DNA of 64,000 nt from Draconibacterium mangrovi_A (GTDB lineage: Bacteria; Bacteroidota; Bacteroidia; Bacteroidales; Prolixibacteraceae), in contig NZ_JBBIXN010000004.1 in assembly GCF_037646455.1 (NCBI RefSeq), positions 434,001-498,000 on the forward strand. The letters are read 5' to 3'. The notes under the pieces are model-generated. The model saw only the letters and a program-made list of their open reading frames with translations, was not told the origin of the DNA and made no database searches. Each line of letters opens with the position of its first letter. Within the stretch, counting starts at the first letter, position 1. Below are positions 36,998-44,889 of the stretch, piece after piece. The position numbers and the translations under genes are program-made.

Positions 36998-37561
36998 ATT
37001 ATCGGAATAGAATTTATTCAGTTGCATAACAGTTTTAAAGAAGGCATCGCCCCCGCGCTCAATTCGGCTTATAGTTGCTTTGCTTATTTTTGTTTTATCA
37101 GTAACATCTTGCATACTCATATTTAATTTACGCCTACGCTCTTTGAAATAACGGGGCATAACAATATGTTTATGTAAGCTGTTTGAACTCGATTCAACGG
37201 GATTTCCATCGCTAAACTCACCAAGATTGTTTTCATACATTAAGTTGTCAATTCTTTCTGCTTCGTTCTGAATCCAATCAAGCCTTTTTGTTATGGCAGA
37301 TTTTAATTCATCATTTCTACTTTGTATTGTCGCAATCGTCACCATGTTGGTTTTAAACTCACTTTCCAGCGATTTTATTTCCATCCATGCTTTTGCACGT
37401 TCAAGTATAAATAACCTTTGTGCTTTTCTGATAATTTCCTTATTGTCAATCTTATCAAAATCAGTTGTTTCGTCTTGTAACATTCTTGCCATCGCTATGG
37501 TATTTAAAAGTTTTATTCTCGTTTCTAAGTCAGTGGTAAATTGAGGCAACAGCCAACACAA
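36989..37561 (-). CDS. XRE-type helix-turn-helix protein with coiled-coil N-terminus
   Basis: Up to 190 residues. The C-terminal 60 residues are a Cro/C1-type helix-turn-helix (YFKERRRKLNMSMQDVTDKT, then KISKATISRIERGG). The N-terminal 120 residues are charged and helical, probably coiled coil. The frame opens at TTG 37561, inside the right arm of the flanking site, so the true start is uncertain; ATG at 37513 (MARMLQDETTDF) is an alternative. Its stop codon lies in the GTTA core at 36988-36991, and the left arm of the next site (GGGGCATAAC, 37153-37162) is inside its coding sequence. Antisense to the array, like the YopX-like gene; probably phage-derived. Confidence 0.7.
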   Translation of the reverse strand: MCWLLPQFTTDLETRIKLLNTIAMARMLQDETTDFDKIDNKEIIRKAQRLFILERAKAWMEIKSLESEFKTNMVTIATIQSRNDELKSAITKRLDWIQNEAERIDNLMYENNLGEFSDGNPVESSSNSLHKHIVMPRYFKERRRKLNMSMQDVTDKTKISKATISRIERGGDAFFKTVMQLNKFYSDNGA

Positions 37562-37579
37562 ACATTCACCGTTAGGTGC
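37153..37579 (+). other. Split attC-like site of cassette 3, overlapping an antisense gene
   Basis: Left arm GGGGCATAAC (37153-37162; exact complement of the cassette start TTATGCCCC) followed by AATATGTTTATGTAAGCTG. Right arm AGCCAACACAAACATTCACC ends in GTTAGGTGC (37571-37579). ATGTTTATGTAAGCT and AGCCAACACAAACAT pair imperfectly. About 370 bases of the HTH gene lie between the arms, so this is either a very long loop or a rearranged site. Confidence 0.5.
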
Positions 37580-37612
37580 AATTCAAAAAAAAGCTGACGA
37601 CATAGAATAACA

Positions 37613-38065
37613 TTGGAGACATTAACATCTGTAATATCATTCATTCTTTTACTCGGACTAATTGCAGTTCCGATTATTCTTTTCATTGCAATTAAAAAAT
37701 GGTATCGACTAAAGTTTGACTTTATCGCATACCTAGCATTAGGACTGATTTTGACCGCAGGAATTATGTGGACTTTTGCTTGGTGGGCGGACTATTCTGA
37801 CCAATTTTTAATGAGACATTACGGATATGACTTAAATGCAATGAATGACACTGAAAGATTTGCAAATGTTGAATCTGAAAACCTTGAAAAAGTAAAGCAA
37901 CTTGAAATCGGATATTTAGGGGTTGGTTGGCCTTTAAAAGCAATTATGTCATTTGTTTTCTACTCACCGTATCTATTAATAGTTTTCGGTATCGGACAAC
38001 TAATAAGAAGAATGAAAAGAAAAAAGAACATGCACCTAACAAAACCTATACGCAATGCGGGTTGA
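37613..38065 (+). CDS. Hypothetical membrane protein (cassette 4)
   Basis: 150 residues starting from TTG 37613. Three hydrophobic helices at about residues 5-27, 38-58 and 110-132 flank a polar loop (DYSDQFLMRHYGYDLNAMND) between helices 2 and 3. The C-terminus is basic (RRMKRKKNMHLTKPIRN). No family recognised. The last 11 codons overlap the opening arm of the following recombination site (GCACCTAAC at 38032), so part of the C-terminus is specified by the site itself. Confidence 0.6.
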   Translation: METLTSVISFILLLGLIAVPIILFIAIKKWYRLKFDFIAYLALGLILTAGIMWTFAWWADYSDQFLMRHYGYDLNAMNDTERFANVESENLEKVKQLEIGYLGVGWPLKAIMSFVFYSPYLLIVFGIGQLIRRMKRKKNMHLTKPIRNAG

Positions 38066-38229
38066 AGAGATAATCGAAAGGTTGGTTCTATTAGCCCGCC
38101 AAAGCTCCGCTTTGACGTTTTTGTTGAATAAATTTAAAAACACAAAACGCAGCTTTGGCTACCGTTTGTGCAAGGTTGAAAGTTTTGGCTTTTCAATCCC
38201 GCACTGCGCATAGCCGGAGCGTTATGCCC
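38032..38229 (+). other. attC-like site, end of cassette 4
   Basis: Opens with GCACCTAAC (complement of the cassette start TTAGGTGC) and closes with GCGTTATGCCC; exchange predicted after 38221. Inner arms CCTATACGCAATGCGGG and CCCGCACTGCGCATAG pair well. The middle holds AGCCCGCCAAAGCTCCGCTT and CAGCTTTGGCTAC, shared with the site at 41465. Longest uninterrupted site, 198 bases, and the only one not preceded by CC at the core. Confidence 0.85.
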
Positions 38230-38297
38230 AAGCTTAAAACGCAACCAATTTGAACAGAAAACCGTCAAGTAAATATAAATCAATAAAATACCGAACA

Positions 38298-38816
38298 ATG
38301 AAAACCTTGAAAATTCTAATCTTTTGTGTTTCCTTAATAAGTATGTTAGGGTGTAAGAAAAATGAATCAGAAGATTTAAAAAACTTAGACGTTGAAAAAT
38401 ACGTAGAGCAACTAAAAAACGGTGAATATGAATCACTCGATTTACCTGCATTTACTTCTAAAGATATCTCCGCACTTCTTGAATATAGAAATGAAACTCA
38501 AATAATAACAGATTTTCCACATAACGGAATTTCATCTCTTGGGATGCCTGAGTGTTCTTTAGGCATGTATGTTTTATGGACAATTGAATCAATTCGTGCA
38601 GTCGCAATTGACAGTGAATATTTAATTGGCAGATTTCCATCTCAAAATCCGATTGTACAACAAAGAGAAGGACCGTTTGATTTAAAATCTGGAGTTGAAA
38701 TTCAAGCAATTATTTCGTCAGCATATTATGACTGGTGGGGAGAAAATAAAAATAAGAACTTCAATGATTTCAAAAATATTGACCCTTTAGCAGAGACTGA
38801 ATACAGATGGCATTAA
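38298..38816 (+). CDS. Hypothetical lipoprotein (cassette 5)
   Basis: 172 residues from ATG 38298: lipoprotein signal MKTLKILIFCVSLISMLGC (Cys 19). The mature domain has no recognised motif. CSLGMYVLWTIESIRAVAID in the middle is followed by an acidic-aromatic C-terminus (YYDWWGENKNKNFNDFKNID). The frame is open to 38250, but the extension has no signal sequence. The untranslated leader (AATCAATAAAATACCGAA) nearly repeats that of the next cassette. Confidence 0.65.
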   Translation: MKTLKILIFCVSLISMLGCKKNESEDLKNLDVEKYVEQLKNGEYESLDLPAFTSKDISALLEYRNETQIITDFPHNGISSLGMPECSLGMYVLWTIESIRAVAIDSEYLIGRFPSQNPIVQQREGPFDLKSGVEIQAIISSAYYDWWGENKNKNFNDFKNIDPLAETEYRWH

Positions 38817-38832
38817 TGAAATCTAAAAGCCA

Positions 38833-38969
38833 GGGCATAACAAGGTACATATTGCAGGGCGGGGTTTGGTGGTACGCCAACTGCGGATTCTCGCATCGCA
38901 GTTCCGTGTCCTTCGGACAGGAACGCTCTCCGAAATCCGCCCCGACAACATGTACCAACCGTTAACGCC
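38833..38969 (+). other. attC-like site, end of cassette 5
   Basis: Opens with GGGCATAAC (complement of start TTATGCCC), closes with ACC-GTTAACGCC; exchange after 38961. Inner arms GGTACATATTGCAGGGCGGG and CGCCCCGACAACATGTACC. Central hairpin GTTCCGTGTCC-TTC-GGACAGGAAC. Nearly identical through its middle to the site at 55645-55778, 17 kb away. Confidence 0.88.
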
Positions 38970-39040
38970 AAACTTAAAAGGGCAACCATTATAAGCTAAA
39001 AACCATCATATTGTATGAAAATCAATAAAATACCAAAATC

Positions 39041-39508
39041 ATGAAAAATCTTGCCAAACTATTTGTAATTACAATCTTATTGTTCTACTCGTGTGACAAA
39101 AACGAATATGAATATCCAGACCTTGAATTAACAGTAAATGAACTAAAAACATATTGTGAGACAGATGGGAAACTTCCTTGCAGCGAACCTTTAAATCATG
39201 AAGGTGAATCTGTAACTGTTATTGGTTATTATAGAATATCTAAACTTGGTTATAATCTTACTGGAGACACATTTATATTTTATGATGCTCCTGAAGTTGG
39301 AAGTATTAATACTGAAATAACAATTTTGGGAGATACAAAATCTGTATTTGACAAAATAAGCGATTTTATTAGGGAGAATAGTGTAGGAGAACATGTTAAA
39401 TTAAGAGTAAGCGGAACAATCGTTGGACATGATTTGCCAACAAATGGTGCATGTAGTCGAGGAGTATTTTTAGAAATAGACAGTTCTTCTGCTATTCGGG
39501 CGGACTAA
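39041..39508 (+). CDS. Hypothetical lipoprotein (cassette 6)
   Basis: 155 residues with lipobox LFYSC (Cys 18). The mature part is beta-rich (SVTVIGYYRISKLGYN, FIFYDAPEVGSINTEI, EHVKLRVSGTIVGHD) with the spacing of an OB-fold-like barrel, and contains three further cysteines. No family assigned. Complete cassette of about 615 bases: gene plus a compact 63-base site. Confidence 0.65.
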   Translation: MKNLAKLFVITILLFYSCDKNEYEYPDLELTVNELKTYCETDGKLPCSEPLNHEGESVTVIGYYRISKLGYNLTGDTFIFYDAPEVGSINTEITILGDTKSVFDKISDFIRENSVGEHVKLRVSGTIVGHDLPTNGACSRGVFLEIDSSSAIRAD

Positions 39509-39521
39509 AAAATAAAAGTCA

Positions 39522-39584
39522 GGCGTTAACAAGTTGCAAATTGCATTGCGGTGCAACGACAACTTGCAAGTGACCGTTAGGTAC
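39522..39584 (+). other. Compact 63-base attC-like site, end of cassette 6
   Basis: Opens with GGCGTTAAC (complement of start TTAACGCC), closes with ACC-GTTAGGTAC; exchange after 39576. Arms AGTTGCAAATTGCATTGC and GCAACGACAACTTGCAAGT pair with only a few unmatched bases and leave almost no loop. Its size is that of the classical 59-base element and it is the clearest specimen in the window. Confidence 0.9.
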
Positions 39585-39610
39585 AATTTTAAAAAAGGAA
39601 TCTAACAAGA

Positions 39611-40618
39611 ATGAAATTACAAAATATAATATTGGTTTTTACTCTATTAATTGCAATTTCAACTGCGTCTTGTACAGCCAGTAAAGATTCAGCAAATGCA
39701 ATAAACGAAGATGTATTCATCAAAACAAAAGACACTAAACTTTTTGCAAATATAAGGGGTGTTGATAAATCTACGCCAATATTATTATATCTCCATGGTG
39801 GTCCTGGTAGTCCACTCGGTATACCAATATTTAAGGCATACTCAGGTTATCAATTGGAGAAAGATTTCATTGTTGTTTATTTACACCAAAGAGGGATAAT
39901 GAAATCCGAAAGAGTAGCAGATAACGCACACACAGTTTCAAACTATGTTCAAGACATCCATTATGTTGTTAGTTACTTGAAGAACCGTTTTCAAGGACAG
40001 AAAATCTTTCTAATGGGTCATTCTTGGGGCGGTCTCATTTCCTATATGTATTTGTTAGACTATGAGGGCGAAGTTGACAAATTTGTAGCAGTTTGCACAC
40101 CGCTCAATTCTAGTAAAATGTTAAAAGGAAGAATCGAAATGATTTTACAATGGGCTTTAAATACAAATAACCAACAGGCAATAGATGAACTAAAAGTTTT
40201 ACAAAACAACTCTTTGAATTTGTCTGAAGAAGAATCAGCCATACTAGTCAAGTGGATGTCTAAAGCCAATGGAGGCTGGAATCGTAATCTTGAATTCAAA
40301 AAGATAAATGATGCTGTTAATTACGAAAATAAATTTCCAGAATGGTTAAAGGAACAAAAACATATAGAGTCACTTTTAAAAGATGAAATTCTTAATATTG
40401 ATTTGACTGATTCTATAAAAAATATATACACACCTCTACTTTGCCTGACTGGAAAAGAAGATACAAGTGTGCCGTGGTATATTGTTAAAAAGGAATTTGA
40501 AAACTATGCAGGGCCAAAAGAATTCAAACTATTTGAGAATAGCCACCACATGGTTTTTATTGACGAGGAAGAATTATTTGTTGAAACTGTCACTAACTTT
40601 TTAAAGGAGAAAAATTGA
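39611..40618 (+). CDS. Alpha/beta hydrolase, proline-iminopeptidase-like lipoprotein (cassette 7)
   Basis: 335 residues with lipobox TASC (Cys 21). The alpha/beta-hydrolase fold shows LYLHGGPGSPLG (oxyanion loop, HGGPG as in proline iminopeptidases), GHSWGG (nucleophile Ser about 138), CLTGKEDTSVP (Asp) and ENSHHMVF (His). The cap region is helical. Substrate unknown; peptidase, esterase or lactonase activities are all found in the family. Lipid-anchored in the periplasm or on the surface. Confidence 0.83.
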   Translation: MKLQNIILVFTLLIAISTASCTASKDSANAINEDVFIKTKDTKLFANIRGVDKSTPILLYLHGGPGSPLGIPIFKAYSGYQLEKDFIVVYLHQRGIMKSERVADNAHTVSNYVQDIHYVVSYLKNRFQGQKIFLMGHSWGGLISYMYLLDYEGEVDKFVAVCTPLNSSKMLKGRIEMILQWALNTNNQQAIDELKVLQNNSLNLSEEESAILVKWMSKANGGWNRNLEFKKINDAVNYENKFPEWLKEQKHIESLLKDEILNIDLTDSIKNIYTPLLCLTGKEDTSVPWYIVKKEFENYAGPKEFKLFENSHHMVFIDEEELFVETVTNFLKEKN

Positions 40619-40628
40619 AATAAAAACT

Positions 40629-40765
40629 GTACCTAACACGTGGTATAATGCATGGCTGGGTTTGTGCGGATTCGACAAGTCGAATCTCGTCCCAACCTCA
40701 GTTTCGGTCGGACTGGTCAGACTCTCGTCTAACCGCCACGACCTCATACCACCACCGTTAGGTGC
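40629..40765 (+). other. attC-like site, end of cassette 7
   Basis: Opens with GTACCTAAC (complement of start TTAGGTAC), closes with ACC-GTTAGGTGC; exchange after 40757. Inner arms GTGGTATAATGCATGG and CCACGACCTCATACCAC. A central hairpin GATTCGACAAGTCGAATC is present. 137 bases. Confidence 0.87.
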
Positions 40766-40815
40766 AAGTTTAACGCAACCAATAAACCGATGAAATCATC
40801 TTACTGAGAAAAACA

Positions 40816-41454
40816 ATGAAAAAAATTATTTTACTATTTATCGGACTATCATTATTCGCTTCTTGCGAAAAAGAGGAAAGCAATTCGAATTCCCAATTAT
40901 GTGAAGATGAATACTTCTATTATTCGGGTGGTACGAAGAATTATTTCAAACATTCATTATATGAGGTTTGGATAGAGTTTGAACGAACCGAAGTTAATGG
41001 AGAAGAGGCAAAATCAATTTTAGAAAAATATTCTTTTATAAATACTGGGAGTTTTGATGCCGAAAGAAATTATGATAGGTTTAAAGCAATAATAAATGAT
41101 AAATGCGATTGCACGGATTTTAAAAACTATTTATTAGACCTAAATAAAGACTCAGAGATATATTCTGCAACTCCTGTATTTTATTTAGCAGACGATGACC
41201 CAATGAGTTATTGGATTTTATTAAGTGAAGTTCTTACTGAGAATGATAACGAAAAAATATCTGAATCCGAATTTATAGACTATGCCGAAACATTAAATTT
41301 AGAATTAATAGAATCAAAATATTCAACTCAGCACTTTAGAGTTAAGGAAGTAGAAACAGGATTTGAAGCTTTAGAGATTGCTAATAACATTTATGAAAAT
41401 GGTAAGATTCAATATTCTCATCCTAATTTTATTGCTCACAGGAAATTAAATTAA
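40816..41454 (+). CDS. Hypothetical lipoprotein (cassette 8)
   Basis: 212 residues with lipobox FASC (Cys 17). The mature part begins with an acidic, Ser-rich linker (EKEESNSNS), then an alpha/beta domain containing a paired repeat: HSLYEVWIEFERTEVNGEEA early and STQHFRVKEVETGFEALEIA late, each followed by YSFI/YSHP-type turns. These resemble the inhibitor-like ferredoxin folds seen in some secreted proteins, but I cannot name a family. Confidence 0.62.
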   Translation: MKKIILLFIGLSLFASCEKEESNSNSQLCEDEYFYYSGGTKNYFKHSLYEVWIEFERTEVNGEEAKSILEKYSFINTGSFDAERNYDRFKAIINDKCDCTDFKNYLLDLNKDSEIYSATPVFYLADDDPMSYWILLSEVLTENDNEKISESEFIDYAETLNLELIESKYSTQHFRVKEVETGFEALEIANNIYENGKIQYSHPNFIAHRKLN

Positions 41455-41464
41455 ATAAAAACCA

Positions 41465-41646
41465 GCACCTAACATTAAATATAAGCAATAGCGGTTTCTG
41501 TGGGTAATCAGGCGTTTGTGGTTCTAATCAGCCCCGCCAAATCTGCCGATTTGACTATTTAGGTAAGGTGCAGCTTTGGCTACTTAGCAACTTGATACGA
41601 AACCGCTTTAAAGTCCGCTACTGCTCATATTATTACCGTTGGCAAC
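41465..41646 (+). other. attC-like site, end of cassette 8
   Basis: Opens with GCACCTAAC (complement of start TTAGGTGC), closes with ACC-GTTGGCAAC; exchange after 41638. Inner arms ATATAAGCAATAGCGGTTTC and GAAACCGC...GCTACTGCTCATAT. The middle (CAGCTTTGGCTAC, CCCGCCAAA) is shared with the site at 38032. 182 bases. Confidence 0.86.
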
Positions 41647-41742
41647 AAGTGAAATACGCTCATAACATTTAATGTGTAATTATGAAGTGATAAAAAATTA
41701 CCATACATTACATAGAAAATTGATCTTCTAAATCCAACAACT

Positions 41743-44109
41743 ATGAAAACCAAAAACATTCCTTATTTTATTCTGGTGGTATTTATATCCCTTGCTTTTG
41801 CAAACAAAACGTTTGGACAGGAAATATTACCATTTCCACCAACACCTTCAGCTTCAAAGGCCGGAATAACGCTATCCGAGTCAACTCACCAAAAAAGACA
41901 AACGGTTAATCGCCTCCCCGAGGACGCTCCCAACATTGTCATCATATTAATTGACGATGTAGGTCCTGGACAAGCCGGTACTTATGGTGGTGAATTTAAC
42001 ACGCCTACTTTAAGCAAAATTGCGGAAGAAGGGATTTCTTACAACCGATTCCACTCTACAGCTATGTGTTCCCCTACCCGGGCTTCGTTACTGACAGGGA
42101 GAAATCACCACCGCGTAGGAAATGGTCAGATTCCAGAATATGCAAATGACTGGGATGGTTATACCGGAGTGATCCCCAGAAGTGCTGCAACTGTTGCAGA
42201 AGTACTAAAAAATTATGGCTATTCCACCTCCGCTTTTGGGAAATGGCACAACACTGCACCAGAAGAATCAAGTACTGCCGGTCCCTTCGACCACTGGCCT
42301 ACAGGTTATGGCTTCGAATATTTCTACGGATTTATGGCTGGTGATGCTTCGCAATATGAACCTACCTTATTTGAGAATACAACATTGGTTCCCGAGGAAC
42401 ACTTTCACAAAAAAGGATATCACTTGAGTGAAGATTTGGCAGACCAGGCTATCAACTGGATGCGTCAACACAAAGCAATAGAGCCCGACAAGCCTTTTTT
42501 AATGTACTGGTCGAGTGGTGCGGTACACGGCCCCCACCATGTAACAAAAGAATGGGCTGATAAATACAAAGGGAAATTTGATGATGGTTGGGACGAGTAC
42601 AGAAAGCGTGTTTATGAAAAGGCAAAAAAATTGGGATGGATACCTGAAAACGCAAAACTAACTCCACGTGCATCGACAATGCAAGCCTGGGATGATATTC
42701 CGGAGGATGAAAGAGCATTCCAACTGCGTTTGATGGAAGTGTATGCAGGGTATGCAGAGCATGTGGATGCACAAGTAGGTAAAGTAATTGATGAACTTGA
42801 TAATTTAGGATACGAGGACAATACCCTGGTATTCTATATATGGGGAGACAATGGCGCCTCGTCGGAAGGGCAACAAGGTACCCTTGCAGAGTTGCTGGCA
42901 CAAAATGGTGTAAAAACAACTACAAAACAGCAAATTGAAGCACTCAATAAAATCGGTGGTCTGGATGAATTGGGAGGGAGTAAAGTGGAAAATATGATGC
43001 ATGCCGGATGGGCATGGGCGGGGAGTTCTCCTTACAAAGGAACAAAGCTTGTAGCAGCTTATTTTGGTGGTACCCGTCAACCTATGGCAGTTAGATGGCC
43101 TAAAGTAATTAAACATGATAACGTACCCAGGTCTCAGTTTCACCATGTCAATGATATCGTCCCAACAATATATGATATACTCAATATCACCCCTCCGAGA
43201 GTTGTAAATGGGGCAGAACAAATGGAGCTTGACGGGACTAGTATGAAATATACATTTAACAACCCAACTGCCGAAGGTAGAAAGGGAGCGCAGTATTTTG
43301 AAATCCACACAAGTCGAGGTATCTATAAAGATGGTTGGTTTGCCTGTGCATTTGGAGTTCGAACTCCTTGGGTACAAGGTCTTCCAGACTTCAATAAATG
43401 GGATCCGATGAAAGAACCCTGGGAATTGTACAATTTAGAAGAAGACTGGTCGCAAGCCAATGACCTGGCAAAAAGTAACCCGGATAAACTTGATGAGATG
43501 AAGAGTACCTTCCTGGTGGAGGCGGCCAGAAACAATGTATTGCCTATCGGCGGGACTTTTTGGTCAACAGCAGCCTTGCACCCCGAAGATGCTCCGGCTA
43601 GCCCAATGACAGAATGGAACTTCGCCGGGCCAATAAAACGAATTCCCGAAGCTGCTTCGCCTCGATTTGGAAGCACATCAAACCAAATGGATTTTGATGT
43701 TACAGTCCCAAAAGATGCGAATGGGGTATTGTGTGCAGTGGGTGGTTATCCAGGTGGAGTAAGTTTTTTTATAAAAGATGGATATCTGAACTATGAATAT
43801 TGTTTTTTTCTGATGGATCGCACCAGGATTGTTGCCAGTGAAAAACTTCCCGAAGGTGAAGTAAATATTCAACTTTTGTCGGAGCTGGAAAACGGACCGG
43901 CCTCAGCTTTGAATATTACTATAAAAGTAAACGGGAAAGAGATAGCTAATGGAAAAGTTCCTCGTTCAATTGCATCAACTATTTCCTATAACGATGGATT
44001 TGATATCGGCCAGGACTTAGGATCACCGGTTTCTGATGCCTATTTTAACAGCGCTCCATTTACTTTTAACGGGAAAATAAACAAGGTTGTGGCGAAGTAT
44101 TTAGAATAA
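41743..44109 (+). CDS. Exported arylsulfatase, formylglycine type (cassette 9)
   Basis: 788 residues with a signal peptide (1-25). The sulfatase signature MCSPTRASLLTGRNHHRVG contains the C-x-P-x-R motif, whose Cys is converted to formylglycine by a maturase not seen in this window. NIVIILIDDVGPGQAGTYGG supplies the metal Asp pair, WGDNGASSEG and SSPYKGTKLV the distal residues. A beta-rich C-terminal domain (about 620-788) follows. It removes sulfate esters, most likely from a sulfated algal or host glycan. It is an unusually large cassette gene, with base composition closer to the chromosome than to its neighbours. Confidence 0.9.
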   Translation: MKTKNIPYFILVVFISLAFANKTFGQEILPFPPTPSASKAGITLSESTHQKRQTVNRLPEDAPNIVIILIDDVGPGQAGTYGGEFNTPTLSKIAEEGISYNRFHSTAMCSPTRASLLTGRNHHRVGNGQIPEYANDWDGYTGVIPRSAATVAEVLKNYGYSTSAFGKWHNTAPEESSTAGPFDHWPTGYGFEYFYGFMAGDASQYEPTLFENTTLVPEEHFHKKGYHLSEDLADQAINWMRQHKAIEPDKPFLMYWSSGAVHGPHHVTKEWADKYKGKFDDGWDEYRKRVYEKAKKLGWIPENAKLTPRASTMQAWDDIPEDERAFQLRLMEVYAGYAEHVDAQVGKVIDELDNLGYEDNTLVFYIWGDNGASSEGQQGTLAELLAQNGVKTTTKQQIEALNKIGGLDELGGSKVENMMHAGWAWAGSSPYKGTKLVAAYFGGTRQPMAVRWPKVIKHDNVPRSQFHHVNDIVPTIYDILNITPPRVVNGAEQMELDGTSMKYTFNNPTAEGRKGAQYFEIHTSRGIYKDGWFACAFGVRTPWVQGLPDFNKWDPMKEPWELYNLEEDWSQANDLAKSNPDKLDEMKSTFLVEAARNNVLPIGGTFWSTAALHPEDAPASPMTEWNFAGPIKRIPEAASPRFGSTSNQMDFDVTVPKDANGVLCAVGGYPGGVSFFIKDGYLNYEYCFFLMDRTRIVASEKLPEGEVNIQLLSELENGPASALNITIKVNGKEIANGKVPRSIASTISYNDGFDIGQDLGSPVSDAYFNSAPFTFNGKINKVVAKYLE

Positions 44110-44132
44110 AAAATTTTTACGAATAGACACCA

Positions 44133-44268
44133 GTTGCCAACATTTTGTATAAGTAATGGCAGGCGATGTGGTAAATATCAAGGTTTTTAGCCCGCTCAAA
44201 CTGTGTAGCGGTTTGACAGGAAATTACCACGCAATTTGCCACTACTCATACAATTTACCGTTACCAAC
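44133..44268 (+). other. attC-like site, end of cassette 9
   Basis: Opens with GTTGCCAAC (complement of start TTGGCAAC), closes with ACC-GTTACCAAC; exchange after 44260. Inner arms TTGTATAAGTAATGGCA and TGCCACTACTCATACAA pair with few mismatches. 136 bases. Confidence 0.87.
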
Positions 44269-44294
44269 CATAAACTCGCTGCAAAAATTTAAAT

Positions 44295-44855
44295 ATGATT
44301 GAGAGCTATTTTGAACCCATTTTCTTAATTATCTGGTTAATTGCATTTGCCTCCATAGTTTATTGCATTTGGTTTGCCATTAGGTACGACAAAGATTCAA
44401 ACCAAATTTTCTTACTCGTTGCTTTAAATGCTTTGTATTTGCCATTTTACTTTTCAAGAATGAAAAAAATTAAAACTGAAATGGCTATAAAAGCAGAAAG
44501 CGAAGGAGTTTTAGATTCTGATTTTTTACAAGCTACAAAATTTGGTGTATTAGATATACTTGATGTTTGGGCTTCAAAAGAAAGGCAAATCAATTTTCAG
44601 AAAAGTGTACCAGAATCAAACATAACAAAACTATTATTCGAAGAATGGGATAACTATTTCAAGATTGATTCCTCCATTCTAAATGAAGCTTTTACAGAAA
44701 GAGAAATCGAGTTATTAAATTCGTTCGACCAGGCAATTACAAGGTGCTTTGAAAAAATAAAAGATGAAATTCCAAGTTTGAAAGAATTTCAAGAAACGAA
44801 TGACTTTAATGTTCTGAATTCTGTTGCTTTGAAAATAAAAAATGAAATAGAATAA
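44295..44855 (+). CDS. Hypothetical membrane-anchored protein (cassette 10)
   Basis: 186 residues. Two hydrophobic helices (about 8-28 and 40-55) are followed by a soluble helical domain with many charged residues (WASKERQINFQKSVPE, EEWDNYFKIDSS, RCFEKIKDEIPSLKEFQ). No family recognised. The cassette is bounded on the left by a complete site and on the right by one interrupted by an insertion-sequence remnant. Confidence 0.6.
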   Translation: MIESYFEPIFLIIWLIAFASIVYCIWFAIRYDKDSNQIFLLVALNALYLPFYFSRMKKIKTEMAIKAESEGVLDSDFLQATKFGVLDILDVWASKERQINFQKSVPESNITKLLFEEWDNYFKIDSSILNEAFTEREIELLNSFDQAITRCFEKIKDEIPSLKEFQETNDFNVLNSVALKIKNEIE

Positions 44856-44889
44856 ATTACGGTTGGTAACAAATAAGCGTTCGGGCGGT

